Source of the DNA: a virus
IMG/VR virus record: IMGVR_UViG_3300025853_000194
Coordinates: 1 to 42,150 of that record
Strand: one strand, 5' to 3'
DNA length: 42,150 nt
The notes beneath the pieces are model-generated. The model saw only the letters and a list, made by a program, of their open reading frames with translations. It was not told where the DNA came from and searched no databases. The translations under genes were made by a program, and so were the position numbers. Each line of letters opens with the position of its first letter. Positions within the stretch are counted from its first letter, which is position 1. Below, one piece after another: positions 23,820 through 32,398 of this stretch.

Positions 23820-26552
23820 ATGGATTTACTCAATCAATTGAAAACTCTTAGGGATACTACCACATCGCCCGAGGTAAAATCAATCTGTGAGTCACATATA
23901 CACAGAATTGAATCTGGAGACGTCTCCAACTTGGACGAAAGTAAAATACTGGAGTCTGTACAAAATGCCGAAACGGATGTAAATGAACCTGGTAAAAACC
24001 CAATAGATATGATAAGGAATGAACAACTCGACAGATCTAAGGCTGCTGCTCAGAAGCTTATGGAGTCTTGGGGAGGAATAGGGACCATGAGGTCGTCTAC
24101 CGCAGGATCTTATGTTGATGGCAAAAAAGAGGAGACGAAGAACGATGTTGTTGATATATCGGAGAGTCTAAGAGAGGTTGCTAAGAAAGACCCTGCAGCA
24201 AAAGCTTTCGTTGATTCTCAGAGGGTTAACAATATGGGAATTTATGAGTCCATTTTAGAAATAAAGGGATCTGGTATTTATGAACACCCTCATGTGAAGG
24301 TACTTTGCGAGAAGTACTATAATTTAATTAAGGAGAGAGGAATACCGGAATTTTTGATTGCTGAAGCATTCATATCTGAAATATCCAATTTTACATGGGA
24401 TGATAAGATTAAGAAGTTTTACGAGTCTTTAAAGAATGTGGTAGATTCTTTAAGACCTGAGATTGAGGTATCCAAGGCAATCCATAATATCAAGAATAAT
24501 GCTGGATCTGATTTCTATTCTCCAGTTATAGAGTCTTTGAATAAATGGATGGTGTCTGAGAATAAATCGGTTTCTTTACTTTCCAAGGAAATCTCTAGAT
24601 GGGCTTTTAACCCTGCTGTACGGAACTTGGTTAATACCCTATCATTGATGGAAAATAACGAGGAGAAGCTTTCTATTCCGGTAAGTTCTGGGAATTCTTC
24701 AGTTAGTAGAATTTTCTCCCCTGTTCATGTAGGTGGAGGAAAAACAGTCTTTAGTATAGGTAGCAATATCTTCGAAGGATCTAATGAGGGACTAAGAAGA
24801 TTGACCAAGAATGAATATCAGAATCTACCTGAGGATTACAGGGCTTTGCTTGAATCTTTCTATTCATCATATGTTAAGGTCAATGAAAGAGGGTTAAACG
24901 TTTATGTTGGTGACAAGGTGTTTAAAATGGTGGAAGAGAATGAGCAGGTAAAGCTTTATAATCGATCTGCTGAAATGAATACTACGAACAAGAGTAATCT
25001 TGCTAAACAGATAGCACTGGAAATATCCGGAAGCTTTGGTGTGAATGAATCAAAGGTAGTCTCTGACATCATCAGGCTCTTGGAAAATTATGATAATATA
25101 GTAGAACTTGATTTTGCTAAAAAAATAGACTCCAAGGTATTCGAGGGAGCTTCTGTTAACCTGGTAAAATGGAACGGTAAAATATTCCTGAATAGAATAA
25201 ACACCGCGATGAATGAGAATTCCATATACGAGGTAAACGGAACACAGGCAACCAAGATGGTTAAGGAATTCTTAAAGTATGACATCTCCGAGGGACTAAC
25301 CGAATTTCTAGAGGGAGAGGACAGAATTAAGTCAATTATGCTGAACGATAGGAAGCAGATCATGGAGAATATCGCGATCGTAGAGACTGAAATTTCTAAG
25401 ATACAAGGTCTAATGGAGAATAATCCACTATATGCCAATTCAGAAGAAATAGAGAGAGCTCAACACCTTCTCGAGACCGAGCTAAAGTCACTCAGAAAGA
25501 AGTGGAAAACCGTAAACGAGGAGATTGAAAAAATAGAGAATGGTCAGAAAGAGCAAGTAGACAATATTAATGAGGATTCTCAATTTACCATTGGTGACTA
25601 TGTTAAAGTTAAGGAGTCCGGAAATACTGGTAAAATCATATCTGTTGATAGCACTACAGGATCATACACTGTCTTAATGGACAATGGAAGAACTGGAGAT
25701 TTTAGATTGGATGAGATTGTTAATATAGAAGATGCTCTTAAAGATGCTGGAGAAGAAAACCAAGAGGTTGCAGATTCTCAGGAGGAAGAAATCAAGGAAA
25801 ATGAATCCAAAGAATCCCTAGCTGAAGCAGCTACACCAGCTGCTACTCTGAAGGCTAATACCTCTCAAGCTCCATATGATAAGAAAGAACAGGAAGAAAC
25901 TAGCAAGAAGGATATAGAGGACGAGAAAAGAGCTAATCTAGAGGAAGCACCGGAAGGAACTGAAAAAGGAACAAAATTTGAGGTTAAACTAAAAGATTCT
26001 CTAGTTGATAAGATCGGATATAACGTAAACGAAAATGACGATGCCCCTGCGGAAGGACAAGAGCCAATGGCTACAGCTCCTTCTGATTCAAACAGCGAAG
26101 TTTCTGAAGCAGACATAGAAAATGTGGATCAGAATTTAGCGGAGGCCCCGGGAGGCAGACAACATGCAGATTATGATGTTAAGGTAGTTAAAGCAGAGAA
26201 AGGTGGAAAAGCTGATATAGTTAACACTGATCCGGAATTTGCTTCAGCGCCTGGTGATGGGACTGACAAAGAGTTACACCACGAAGTTAAAGGCGAAATG
26301 GGATATAACCTTGACGAAGCTGCTGATATCGAGAAGGTAAATCAGAATCTTGCTGAAGCTCCAGGTGGGAGAACGGAAGCTGATTATGACGTTGAGGTAG
26401 TTAAAGCTGAGAAGAAAGCTGCTGAGATTATGAAGACTAATCAGGAATTAGCAGAAGCCCCTTCAGCTGGTACCGAAGCAGAAACTGACGTAGAGGTTAA
26501 CAAAGAAATGGGTTATAATCTAGACGAAAGCGAGGAGTCAAAAAAAAACTAA
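23820..26552 (+). CDS. Large repeat-tailed virion-associated protein, unknown (0-frame product)
   Basis: The 0-frame product has 910 residues. It is helical and charged at 1-580, with a coiled-coil-like stretch near 505-580. At about 588-636 is a small SH3/KOW-like beta domain (FTIGDYVKVKESGNTGKIISVD...). The tail (about 700-905) has five imperfect units built on [EL]AEAPGG/SAPGDG...VKAEK/...MGYNLDE. No enzyme motif is visible. The size and its place before head genes suggest an internal head or scaffold-like protein, which is inference. The stop follows A AAA AAC, and a -1 shift there would add about 60 residues containing two more APxG units (see 26540-26731). Two promoter-like boxes precede ATG 23820. 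Confidence 0.6.
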   Translation: MDLLNQLKTLRDTTTSPEVKSICESHIHRIESGDVSNLDESKILESVQNAETDVNEPGKNPIDMIRNEQLDRSKAAAQKLMESWGGIGTMRSSTAGSYVDGKKEETKNDVVDISESLREVAKKDPAAKAFVDSQRVNNMGIYESILEIKGSGIYEHPHVKVLCEKYYNLIKERGIPEFLIAEAFISEISNFTWDDKIKKFYESLKNVVDSLRPEIEVSKAIHNIKNNAGSDFYSPVIESLNKWMVSENKSVSLLSKEISRWAFNPAVRNLVNTLSLMENNEEKLSIPVSSGNSSVSRIFSPVHVGGGKTVFSIGSNIFEGSNEGLRRLTKNEYQNLPEDYRALLESFYSSYVKVNERGLNVYVGDKVFKMVEENEQVKLYNRSAEMNTTNKSNLAKQIALEISGSFGVNESKVVSDIIRLLENYDNIVELDFAKKIDSKVFEGASVNLVKWNGKIFLNRINTAMNENSIYEVNGTQATKMVKEFLKYDISEGLTEFLEGEDRIKSIMLNDRKQIMENIAIVETEISKIQGLMENNPLYANSEEIERAQHLLETELKSLRKKWKTVNEEIEKIENGQKEQVDNINEDSQFTIGDYVKVKESGNTGKIISVDSTTGSYTVLMDNGRTGDFRLDEIVNIEDALKDAGEENQEVADSQEEEIKENESKESLAEAATPAATLKANTSQAPYDKKEQEETSKKDIEDEKRANLEEAPEGTEKGTKFEVKLKDSLVDKIGYNVNENDDAPAEGQEPMATAPSDSNSEVSEADIENVDQNLAEAPGGRQHADYDVKVVKAEKGGKADIVNTDPEFASAPGDGTDKELHHEVKGEMGYNLDEAADIEKVNQNLAEAPGGRTEADYDVEVVKAEKKAAEIMKTNQELAEAPSAGTEAETDVEVNKEMGYNLDESEESKKN
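25932..26546 (+). repeat. C-terminal imperfect amino-acid repeats in the 910-residue protein
   Basis: Five units share an APG/APxG core: EEAPEGTEKG, LAEAPGGRQHADYDV, FASAPGDGTDKE, LAEAPGGRTEADYDV and LAEAPSAGTEAETDV. Three are followed by an IGYN/MGYN-LDE phrase. The DNA copies have diverged, so the protein repeat is old. Confidence 0.7.
26540..26552 (+). promoter_or_regulatory. Candidate -1 ribosomal frameshift site (A AAA AAC, then TAA)
   Basis: Nine A residues (26540-26548) are followed by C and the 0-frame stop TAA (26550-26552). In the 0-frame the codons are AAA AAA AAC TAA, so A-AAA-AAC at 26543-26549 is a canonical X XXY YYZ slippery heptamer directly before the stop. The -1 frame is then open to 26731. 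A missing A in the assembly is the main alternative. Confidence 0.6.
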
Positions 26553-26731
26553 AAAAAATCCTAAGTAGGGTTTGGGCTTTTGCTCCAACCGGTAAGGATC
26601 AGAATGAGAAACCGGAAGCTTTTGTAGATAGTATAGAAGATAAAATGAGCGTAGCTCCAGACGGTAAGAAAAAACCATCTGAGGCTTCGCTCATTTCTGT
26701 TTCTGATGATGCTGAAGAAGAAAAGGCTTAA
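26549..26731 (+). CDS. -1 frame extension of the 910-residue protein
   Basis: The -1 frame is open from the slippery site to TAA at 26729-26731 and encodes 60 residues (LKKILSRVWAFAPTG..., KMSVAPDGKKKPSE..., ending AEEEKA). It contains two further APxGK units (FAPTGK and VAPDGK) like those in the 0-frame tail, so its coding character and relatedness are strong. It has no good start of its own. Expression by frameshifting would yield a fusion of about 969 residues with a more basic tail. Confidence 0.6.
   Translation, partial: LKKILSRVWAFAPTGKDQNEKPEAFVDSIEDKMSVAPDGKKKPSEASLISVSDDAEEEKA
26643..26696 (+). other. Long imperfect hairpin within the extension
   Basis: AAATGAGCG (26643-26651) is perfectly complementary to CGCTCATTT (26688-26696). 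Inside, AGACGGT can pair with ACCATCT (one mismatch), and AGCTCC partly with GAGGCT, leaving an A-rich apical loop. There is no following T-run. It could be an RNA stability or processing element at the end of this mRNA. Confidence 0.5.
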
Positions 26732-26790
26732 CCTGAAACTAACCCCGGGGTTTATACTAAAAATAAAAACATCTATCATAGATTATAGTT

Positions 26791-27147
26791 ATGGCTAATT
26801 ACGTAAAAAACGCTGATCTCATGAAGGCTATCTTAGAGTCTAAGGAGAAAGGTGAACTTACTCCTGCCACTATAGAGATGTTTTCGCTGATGATACAAGG
26901 AATATCTAAAAAAATGGCTTATAGGGATCCTGACGATAAAGCAGACTGTATGGCATTTGCGATGGAGGATTTATGTAAATATTGGAACAGGTTTAATCCT
27001 GAAAAATCCAACAATCCCTTTGCTTATTACACGCAGATAGCTAAAAATGGTTTTGCCAAAGGTTGGAAGAAAATACATCCTCCTAAAGCTCCCAAAATGA
27101 TACCTTTCTCATATATCACTGGTGATGACAACTCTTACAACGTGTAG
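26791..27147 (+). CDS. Late transcription sigma factor, T4 gp55-like (short)
   Basis: The 118-residue protein aligns by eye with T4 gp55: NYVKNADLMKAILESK (T4 NYVNNKELLQAIIDWK), IEMFSLMIQGISKKMAYRD (T4 IGLAIMLIAEGLSKRFNF), and FNPEKSNNPFAYYTQIAKNGFAKGWKK (T4 [27 protein letters not shown]). This is the sigma-2-like core that lets RNA polymerase recognise the late promoter box. T4 gp55 has 185 residues; this protein stops about 65 residues earlier and lacks an obvious C-terminal sliding-clamp-binding motif. It is followed 8 bases later by the gp4 gene. Confidence 0.8.
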   Translation: MANYVKNADLMKAILESKEKGELTPATIEMFSLMIQGISKKMAYRDPDDKADCMAFAMEDLCKYWNRFNPEKSNNPFAYYTQIAKNGFAKGWKKIHPPKAPKMIPFSYITGDDNSYNV

Positions 27148-27155
27148 GATTTTTA

Positions 27156-27641
27156 ATGACTGATATAAAAAAAATAAAACCCAATGGGGATTATAAATCT
27201 GGATTGTATGTTCCACAAAATCCGGAGAAATATATCGGTGATATCCATAATATAATATGCAGATCTTCCTGGGAGTTTAGATTCTGTCGCTATTGCGATA
27301 CCAACGAGAGAATCTTAAAATGGAGTTCTGAGCCCATCAAGATACCATATTACAATCCACTTGATAAGAAAGAGCACCAATACAATGTTGATTTCTACAT
27401 TATGACGCTTAAAGATGATGGGGAAACTCAGGAGTGGATAATAGAGGTAAAACCAGAGTCTCATTACAGAAAGCCCATACTGGAAGGGAATTCTACACTT
27501 AAAAAATTAAAATCCTACAACCACAAGATGCAGGTATGGATTACCAATCAAGCTAAATTTAAGTATGCCAAACAATGGGCTGATGCCAGGGGTTATAAAT
27601 TTGGTGTGGTTGATGAAAATTTCTTATTTAGGAGCAAGTGA
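27156..27641 (+). CDS. Head completion protein, T4 gp4-like
   Basis: The 161-residue protein carries the gp4 (gp50/4) signature: YVPQNPEKYIGDIHNIICRSSWEFRFCRYCDTNERILKWSSEPIKIPYYNP, then YNVDFYIM and EWIIEVKPESH. The fold belongs to the PD-(D/E)XK-like group (E in RSSWE, D in VDFY, E-x-K in IEVKP). In T4, gp4 completes the filled head before tail joining. Length and position next to portal genes fit. The 3' end overlaps the next GTG by 4 bases, with AGGAG immediately upstream. Confidence 0.9.
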   Translation: MTDIKKIKPNGDYKSGLYVPQNPEKYIGDIHNIICRSSWEFRFCRYCDTNERILKWSSEPIKIPYYNPLDKKEHQYNVDFYIMTLKDDGETQEWIIEVKPESHYRKPILEGNSTLKKLKSYNHKMQVWITNQAKFKYAKQWADARGYKFGVVDENFLFRSK

Positions 27642-28243
27642 AAACTTTCGATGAACAGGTAAAAGAATATAGAAATACCGCTAGTTCTATATCACTATTA
27701 TCCTCTAATACGGATTCTTACTTTTCTGAAGTTTATGGTATTTCAGGTAGTGGTGGTGAGGAACCATTCATGGACATTTACATTAATGGTAAGATTTACA
27801 CTGGCGAATACCTGACAAATTCAAAAGTAGGTGAGGGAAATAAGTTCATTAACAGGTATCCACTTTTTCTGTTTATCGATCAACAGAGGGTAGGTGACAC
27901 TACAATACTGAGATCCCTGGATCTTAATGTGATTCCACCTGATCAGAGAGGTCAGGTGTTGGCTAGAATTTTTAATCAATTCTTCCAGTTAATTAAGGAG
28001 AATCAGTATAATTTACCCAATTCTCAACAGCCCTTGAGATTGCCTTTATCTTCCCTGGGTACACTCCTTGGTGGCACCGGATACTCTTATGCTTTAACTG
28101 GATTTAAAAAAACATACTTGAGAGGAATCAAGGTTGTTGATTACAAGGATTGGTGCAAAATACCATATTTATCTGAGTCTATGATACAGGGACTTCCTAT
28201 TAACTCGATATATAGTGATTATAGATCGAAATTAAATCCTTAG
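27638..28243 (+). CDS. Putative head/neck structural protein, unknown
   Basis: The 201-residue product starts at GTG 27638 (GTGA overlap with the gp4 stop), preceded by TTTAGGAGCAA, a clear Shine-Dalgarno. It has a short helical N-terminus, a beta-rich middle (EEPFMDIYINGKIYTGEYL, RYPLFLFIDQQRVGD), and a C-terminal WCKIPYLSESMIQGLPIN segment. I recognise no family. The tight link to gp4 and portal genes implies a virion assembly role. Confidence 0.55.
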   Translation: MKTFDEQVKEYRNTASSISLLSSNTDSYFSEVYGISGSGGEEPFMDIYINGKIYTGEYLTNSKVGEGNKFINRYPLFLFIDQQRVGDTTILRSLDLNVIPPDQRGQVLARIFNQFFQLIKENQYNLPNSQQPLRLPLSSLGTLLGGTGYSYALTGFKKTYLRGIKVVDYKDWCKIPYLSESMIQGLPINSIYSDYRSKLNP

Positions 28244-28278
28244 ACTGATCTAGAAAAAATAACTGATAAGAATAATCT

Positions 28279-29892
28279 ATGGCAGGATTTACTGAAAGTC
28301 CACAGGGAAATCCCATATTTCAAAGGATTCGTGACTCCGTAAAGGGGCTAAGTAACTTTGGGATGCGCTATGGTGATATGGTTATTAAAAACTCCCAGGC
28401 TATAGGACAAACCGAGGCGGAGTTTATGAAGAAGGGTAATATAGAGGATGAAACCATGCTCTATTCTCTCGGACGTCAGGATACTTCAACGCGACAATTC
28501 ATAGGTTATTATGATAAGGACTACGTGGGAAAGAGAGACTACCTTCGTAAGTTCTCACTCAACCCTGAGATTGAATATATCATCGATACAATTTGTGACG
28601 AGTCAATTACTTACGACCCATACAACTTTTTTGCATATCCGGCTTTTCTGAATCTTACCGATGTTAAGGATAAAGTAAAAGATAGGATAGAATCTAACTA
28701 TAAGAAGCTGTATGATATGTTTGGCTTTGCTGATGATATAACAGCTTGGCAATACTTTAGACAACTTATAATAGATGGATTTTTAGCATTTGAGATTGTC
28801 TATGATGATAGTGGCAAAGAGATTATAGGATTTAAGGAATTAGATTCAACTACGCTCATGCCCTCCGTTGAAAAACAGAAGGATGGAACTTGGTTGAATG
28901 TATGGTATCAATATCCGAAAGACCAGAATAAGAGGAGGATGCTATATGATTCCCAGGTAATATACATTTCATATGCCAAGGGTAATTCGGTATCTAGGGT
29001 AAGCTATACTGAAAGGCTTATTAGACCATATAATGTATTAAGAATAATTGAATATACAAGGGTGATATGGTCTGTCATGAATGCTTCATTTAGAATGAAG
29101 ATGACAATACCTATTGGTTCTAGGTCCCCACAGAAGTCCATGCAAACCCTGGGGGAACTTATGAGTATTTATAAGGAGGATATAAGGTTTAATGACGAAA
29201 GTGGTGAATTGACAGTTGATGGTAGACCTAAGATACAGTTTTATAAAAACTATCTGATGCCTTCTGGTGTAAATGGTACACCTCAGATAGAACCCCTTAA
29301 TAATGCAGGACCTAATCTTAATGACCCACAGCCACTAGCATATTTCTTTGATAAATTAGTGCAGGAATCTAAAATACCTTTCTCTAGATTCCAGGGTCCA
29401 GATGGTGGTTCAATTGGAAATTATAGTAACGGTGCGGAAGGTCTCGATAAGGAGGAGATAAGGTTTTCTAAATTTATTAGCAGGCTAAGATCAATTTTTC
29501 AGGATATATTGATTAAACCGCTCTGGATCCAGATGTGTAGGGATTTTCCAGAGCTTGAGAAAGATTATCTGTTTAAAAGCCAACTTGGTCTAAATTTCGT
29601 TTCCGATAACCCATTCAAGGTTAACCAAGAGATAGAAATCATGCTAAAGAAGAAGGAATCCATTGATTCCCTTTACGCTCTCACTGATGATGACGAGAAA
29701 CCCTTCTTCTCACTTGCATATCTGATTGAGAGCTATCTAGGTATGACTGATGATGATATAAAAGCTAATAAAGAGGCTAAAGATAAAAGAGCTGAGGAGA
29801 AAAAGAAGGAGGAAGAGAAAAATAAGGAAGAGGGTGGAGAAGAATCTGGGGAATCCGCTCCAGAGGAGGAAGAAACCCCACCTGAAACCTAA
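28279..29892 (+). CDS. Portal vertex protein A, T4 gp20-like
   Basis: The 537-residue protein has the gp20-type portal layout. It shows IKNSQAIGQTEAEF near the N-terminus, KDYVGKRDYLRKFSLNPEIEYIIDTICDE, AWQYFRQLIIDGFLAFEIVYD, QVIYISYAKG, a stem segment (TLGELMSIYKEDIRFND ... QFYKNYLMP), FFDKLVQESKIPFSRF, and LRSIFQDILIKPLWIQMCRDFP. The C-terminal 45 residues are a Glu/Lys-rich tail. Portals are dodecameric rings that initiate head assembly and let DNA pass. The next gene is a full-length paralog. A GATATATAGTG box lies about 60 bases upstream, inside the previous gene. Confidence 0.88.
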   Translation: MAGFTESPQGNPIFQRIRDSVKGLSNFGMRYGDMVIKNSQAIGQTEAEFMKKGNIEDETMLYSLGRQDTSTRQFIGYYDKDYVGKRDYLRKFSLNPEIEYIIDTICDESITYDPYNFFAYPAFLNLTDVKDKVKDRIESNYKKLYDMFGFADDITAWQYFRQLIIDGFLAFEIVYDDSGKEIIGFKELDSTTLMPSVEKQKDGTWLNVWYQYPKDQNKRRMLYDSQVIYISYAKGNSVSRVSYTERLIRPYNVLRIIEYTRVIWSVMNASFRMKMTIPIGSRSPQKSMQTLGELMSIYKEDIRFNDESGELTVDGRPKIQFYKNYLMPSGVNGTPQIEPLNNAGPNLNDPQPLAYFFDKLVQESKIPFSRFQGPDGGSIGNYSNGAEGLDKEEIRFSKFISRLRSIFQDILIKPLWIQMCRDFPELEKDYLFKSQLGLNFVSDNPFKVNQEIEIMLKKKESIDSLYALTDDDEKPFFSLAYLIESYLGMTDDDIKANKEAKDKRAEEKKKEEEKNKEEGGEESGESAPEEEETPPET

Positions 29893-29902
29893 GAAAGAAT
29901 AG

Positions 29903-31495
29903 ATGGCAGGATTTCTAGATAACATACAGGAGAGAACATTCTTAGGTAATCTGTACCGCAACCTGAGTCGTATTGGAAGATTTGGTATGAAGTATGAGGA
30001 TATGGTAATTCGTAATTCTCAAGCTATAGGACAGACTGAGTCTAATTTTTTCGATCAGCAAGGAACTGGATTTACTGAGAATTCTGCTTTTAGGTGGACT
30101 CTTGGATACCAGGACACTAAGATTAGAAAGTATATCGCATATTTTGATAAGGATTATGTAGGTAAGAGAGATTTTTTGCGAAAGTTTTCTCTAAATGGTG
30201 AGATAGATTTTATACTTGACACGCTTACTGACGATGCGATAAATTATGACGATAAGAATTTCTTTTCGTATGCTAAAGTAGCCAATACTGAGCTCAAGGA
30301 GGAAGTTTTGGATGGTATAGATAGCAGATTTAGGAATCTTTATATGATGTTTGGCTTCCAGCAATCCATATTGGCTTGGCAATATTTTAGACAGTTCTTA
30401 ATTGATGGATTTTTAGCCTTTGAGATAGTATATTCTACTGATGGGAAAAAAATAGTTGGTTTTAAAGAGTTAGACCCCACTTCCCTTCAACCTGCCACGG
30501 AGCCTCAAGAAAACGGGGAGTTCAAGCAGATTTGGATCCAATATCCCGAGGATAATAAAATGACGAGAAAGCTTAGGGATGAGCAGATAATTTATCTGTC
30601 TTACGCTAAAGGGAACACGATTTCCAGGGTTAGCTATGTCGAAAGGCTTATAAGATCATATAACATACTGAGAATAATGGAGAATACCAGAGTCATATGG
30701 AATGTCATGAATGCTTCATATAGACTTAAATTTGTTATTCCTGTTGGTACTCAATCTCCTCAAAAAGCTATGAACACTCTGGGTCAGTTAATGTCTATCT
30801 ATAAAGAGGATATAGAGCTTAATGATTTTTCGGGGGAGCTTACAGTAAATGGAAGACCTAAAGTCCAATTCTATAAGAATTACCTATTCCCTGAAAAGGA
30901 TGGACAATCCCCTGAGATTTCCACATTGGATCCAGCAGGACCTGATTTCAATGTCATGGAAAATGTTGTTTACTTCTACAATAAGCTTAAATTGGATTCG
31001 AAGATTCCTTATGCTAGGTTCTCTTTCCGTGGTGGTACTCCAGCCAATTATCAAATAAGCATAGACCAGCTGGAGAGGGATGAGATAAGATATGAGAAAT
31101 TTCTAACCAGACTAAGGTCCATTTTCCAGGAGATATTAATCAAGCCATTGTACATACAGATGTGCTTGGACTATCCACACTTGGCTAAGGATCGGTCATT
31201 CAAAGTTAACCTTGGACTTAACTTTATGAGGGAGAATGTATTCGAGCAGTTCATACAATTGCAAAACTATACTAAAAGAGCTTCTTTCGTAAATGATCTC
31301 GGGGGTATGAATCAGAAGATAGGCGAGGAAGAGGTTCCTTATTTTGATAAAGAATTCCTGATAAAGAGGTGGATGGGATTAACCATGGATGAGTATAAGA
31401 AAAACGAGCAATATAAAGAGCGTGAAGATAAAGAAGCTGAGAAGAAGGCTAAGGAATCCGGTGGAGAGGAACCGGAGGGTGAATTTACGCTATAA
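29903..31495 (+). CDS. Portal vertex protein B, tandem gp20 paralog
   Basis: The 530-residue protein is collinear with portal A: IRNSQAIGQTESNF, KDYVGKRDFLRKFSLNGEIDFILDTL, AWQYFRQFLIDGFLAFEIVYS, QIIYLSYAKGNTISRVSYVERLIR, TLGQLMSIYKEDIELND, FYNKLKLDSKIPYARF and LRSIFQEILIKPLYIQMC. All blocks are retained and neither copy is truncated, which argues against decay. Differences concentrate in the middle insertion and the acidic tail. A hetero-dodecameric portal or two alternative portals are possible. It lies 10 bases after portal A. Confidence 0.88.
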   Translation: MAGFLDNIQERTFLGNLYRNLSRIGRFGMKYEDMVIRNSQAIGQTESNFFDQQGTGFTENSAFRWTLGYQDTKIRKYIAYFDKDYVGKRDFLRKFSLNGEIDFILDTLTDDAINYDDKNFFSYAKVANTELKEEVLDGIDSRFRNLYMMFGFQQSILAWQYFRQFLIDGFLAFEIVYSTDGKKIVGFKELDPTSLQPATEPQENGEFKQIWIQYPEDNKMTRKLRDEQIIYLSYAKGNTISRVSYVERLIRSYNILRIMENTRVIWNVMNASYRLKFVIPVGTQSPQKAMNTLGQLMSIYKEDIELNDFSGELTVNGRPKVQFYKNYLFPEKDGQSPEISTLDPAGPDFNVMENVVYFYNKLKLDSKIPYARFSFRGGTPANYQISIDQLERDEIRYEKFLTRLRSIFQEILIKPLYIQMCLDYPHLAKDRSFKVNLGLNFMRENVFEQFIQLQNYTKRASFVNDLGGMNQKIGEEEVPYFDKEFLIKRWMGLTMDEYKKNEQYKEREDKEAEKKAKESGGEEPEGEFTL

Positions 31496-31528
31496 ATAAA
31501 GAGTTGGATATTTTAAAATTGATTTTTA

Positions 31529-32299
31529 ATGATGAAGGTTTTAGTAGTAGGCGAGCTTTGCGTAGATAGGTTCGTTTATGGGAAAGTAAACAGGATGTGC
31601 CCAGAAGCACCTGTGCCTGTTTTAAATCCTATTGAGGTCATAGAAAACAACGGAATGGCGGGAAACGTTGTTGACAACTTAAATTCGTTAAGCGATGATA
31701 TAGAGGTTGTCCATTGGCACCAGAACAATAAGCTAGAAAAAATTAGATTTGTTGAGAAGAAGAGCAATCATATGATCGTTAGGGTCGATGAGGGAGAAAC
31801 CTCCCCAATAGATTCCTTTCCCTTCATGTCATCAGAAAAAAGAAATACCATAAATGAGTCGGACCTTGTAATAATTAGTGACTACAATAAGGGATTTCTA
31901 AACTCCTCAAGTATAAAGCAGATAGCAAGCCAAGGAGGATTGGTTCTCATGGACAGTAAAAAGAAATTAACCGAAGATCTCATAGAGGATATCACTTTCA
32001 TAAAGTTAAACGAGATTGAATATGGGAACAACAGGGAATTAGCTGATAGATATCCCGAAAAATTTATAATAACCCTAGGATCTGGTGGAGCTAAATATAA
32101 CGGGGTTACTTATCCAAGTACAAACCCACAGGATACTATAGATGTGAGCGGAGCTGGGGATACCTTTATAGCTACGTTTTCCTTGAAGTATCTGAAAACC
32201 GGAGATATTGAGAGGTCGATAAAGTTTGCTAATGATGCTTGTGCTAATGTGGTAAATAAAAAGGGTGTTGCAGTACCGGATTCTTCATTTAGGATATAG
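31529..32299 (+). CDS. PfkB-family sugar kinase, HldE/RfaE heptose-7-phosphate kinase domain-like
   Basis: The 256-residue protein begins VVGELCVDRFVYGKVNRMCPEAPVPV (6-31), close to the GDxxLDRYWYGxxxRISPEAPVPV phrase of the D-glycero-beta-D-manno-heptose-7-phosphate kinase domain of HldE. Also present are NGMAGNVVDNL (41-51), the ISDYNKG block (116-122) and the catalytic DVSGAGDT (205-212, base D211). It is shorter than the bacterial domain (about 320) and lacks the adenylyltransferase half. It would make heptose-1,7-bisphosphate for ADP-heptose synthesis. This fits the heptosyltransferase-like gene at 4081. The start could be ATG 31529 or 31532. A terminator follows. Confidence 0.8.
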   Translation: MMKVLVVGELCVDRFVYGKVNRMCPEAPVPVLNPIEVIENNGMAGNVVDNLNSLSDDIEVVHWHQNNKLEKIRFVEKKSNHMIVRVDEGETSPIDSFPFMSSEKRNTINESDLVIISDYNKGFLNSSSIKQIASQGGLVLMDSKKKLTEDLIEDITFIKLNEIEYGNNRELADRYPEKFIITLGSGGAKYNGVTYPSTNPQDTIDVSGAGDTFIATFSLKYLKTGDIERSIKFANDACANVVNKKGVAVPDSSFRI

Positions 32300-32326
32300 A
32301 ATACTGGTAATAAATATTTTTCCTGA

Positions 32327-32357
32327 GAATCCACTTTTGTAGTGGATTCTTTTTTTA
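32327..32357 (+). terminator. Rho-independent terminator after the sugar kinase
   Basis: GAATCCACT (32327-32335) pairs perfectly with AGTGGATTC (32341-32349) over a 5-base loop, followed by eight T residues. It separates the head/portal/kinase unit from the replication genes. Confidence 0.92.
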
Positions 32358-32398
32358 TTTACGCTGCACTTGATTACTTTTACTTAAAATAAAAAGAT

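Noticed and set aside
25088-25438. Minus-strand ORF of 116 residues
   Set aside because: Antisense shadow of the 910-residue gene; no minus-strand gene is supported anywhere in the window.
26741-26752. Palindrome AACCCCGGGGTT as terminator or operator
   Set aside because: It has no loop and no T-run, and a single 12-base palindrome is weak evidence; no second copy was seen.
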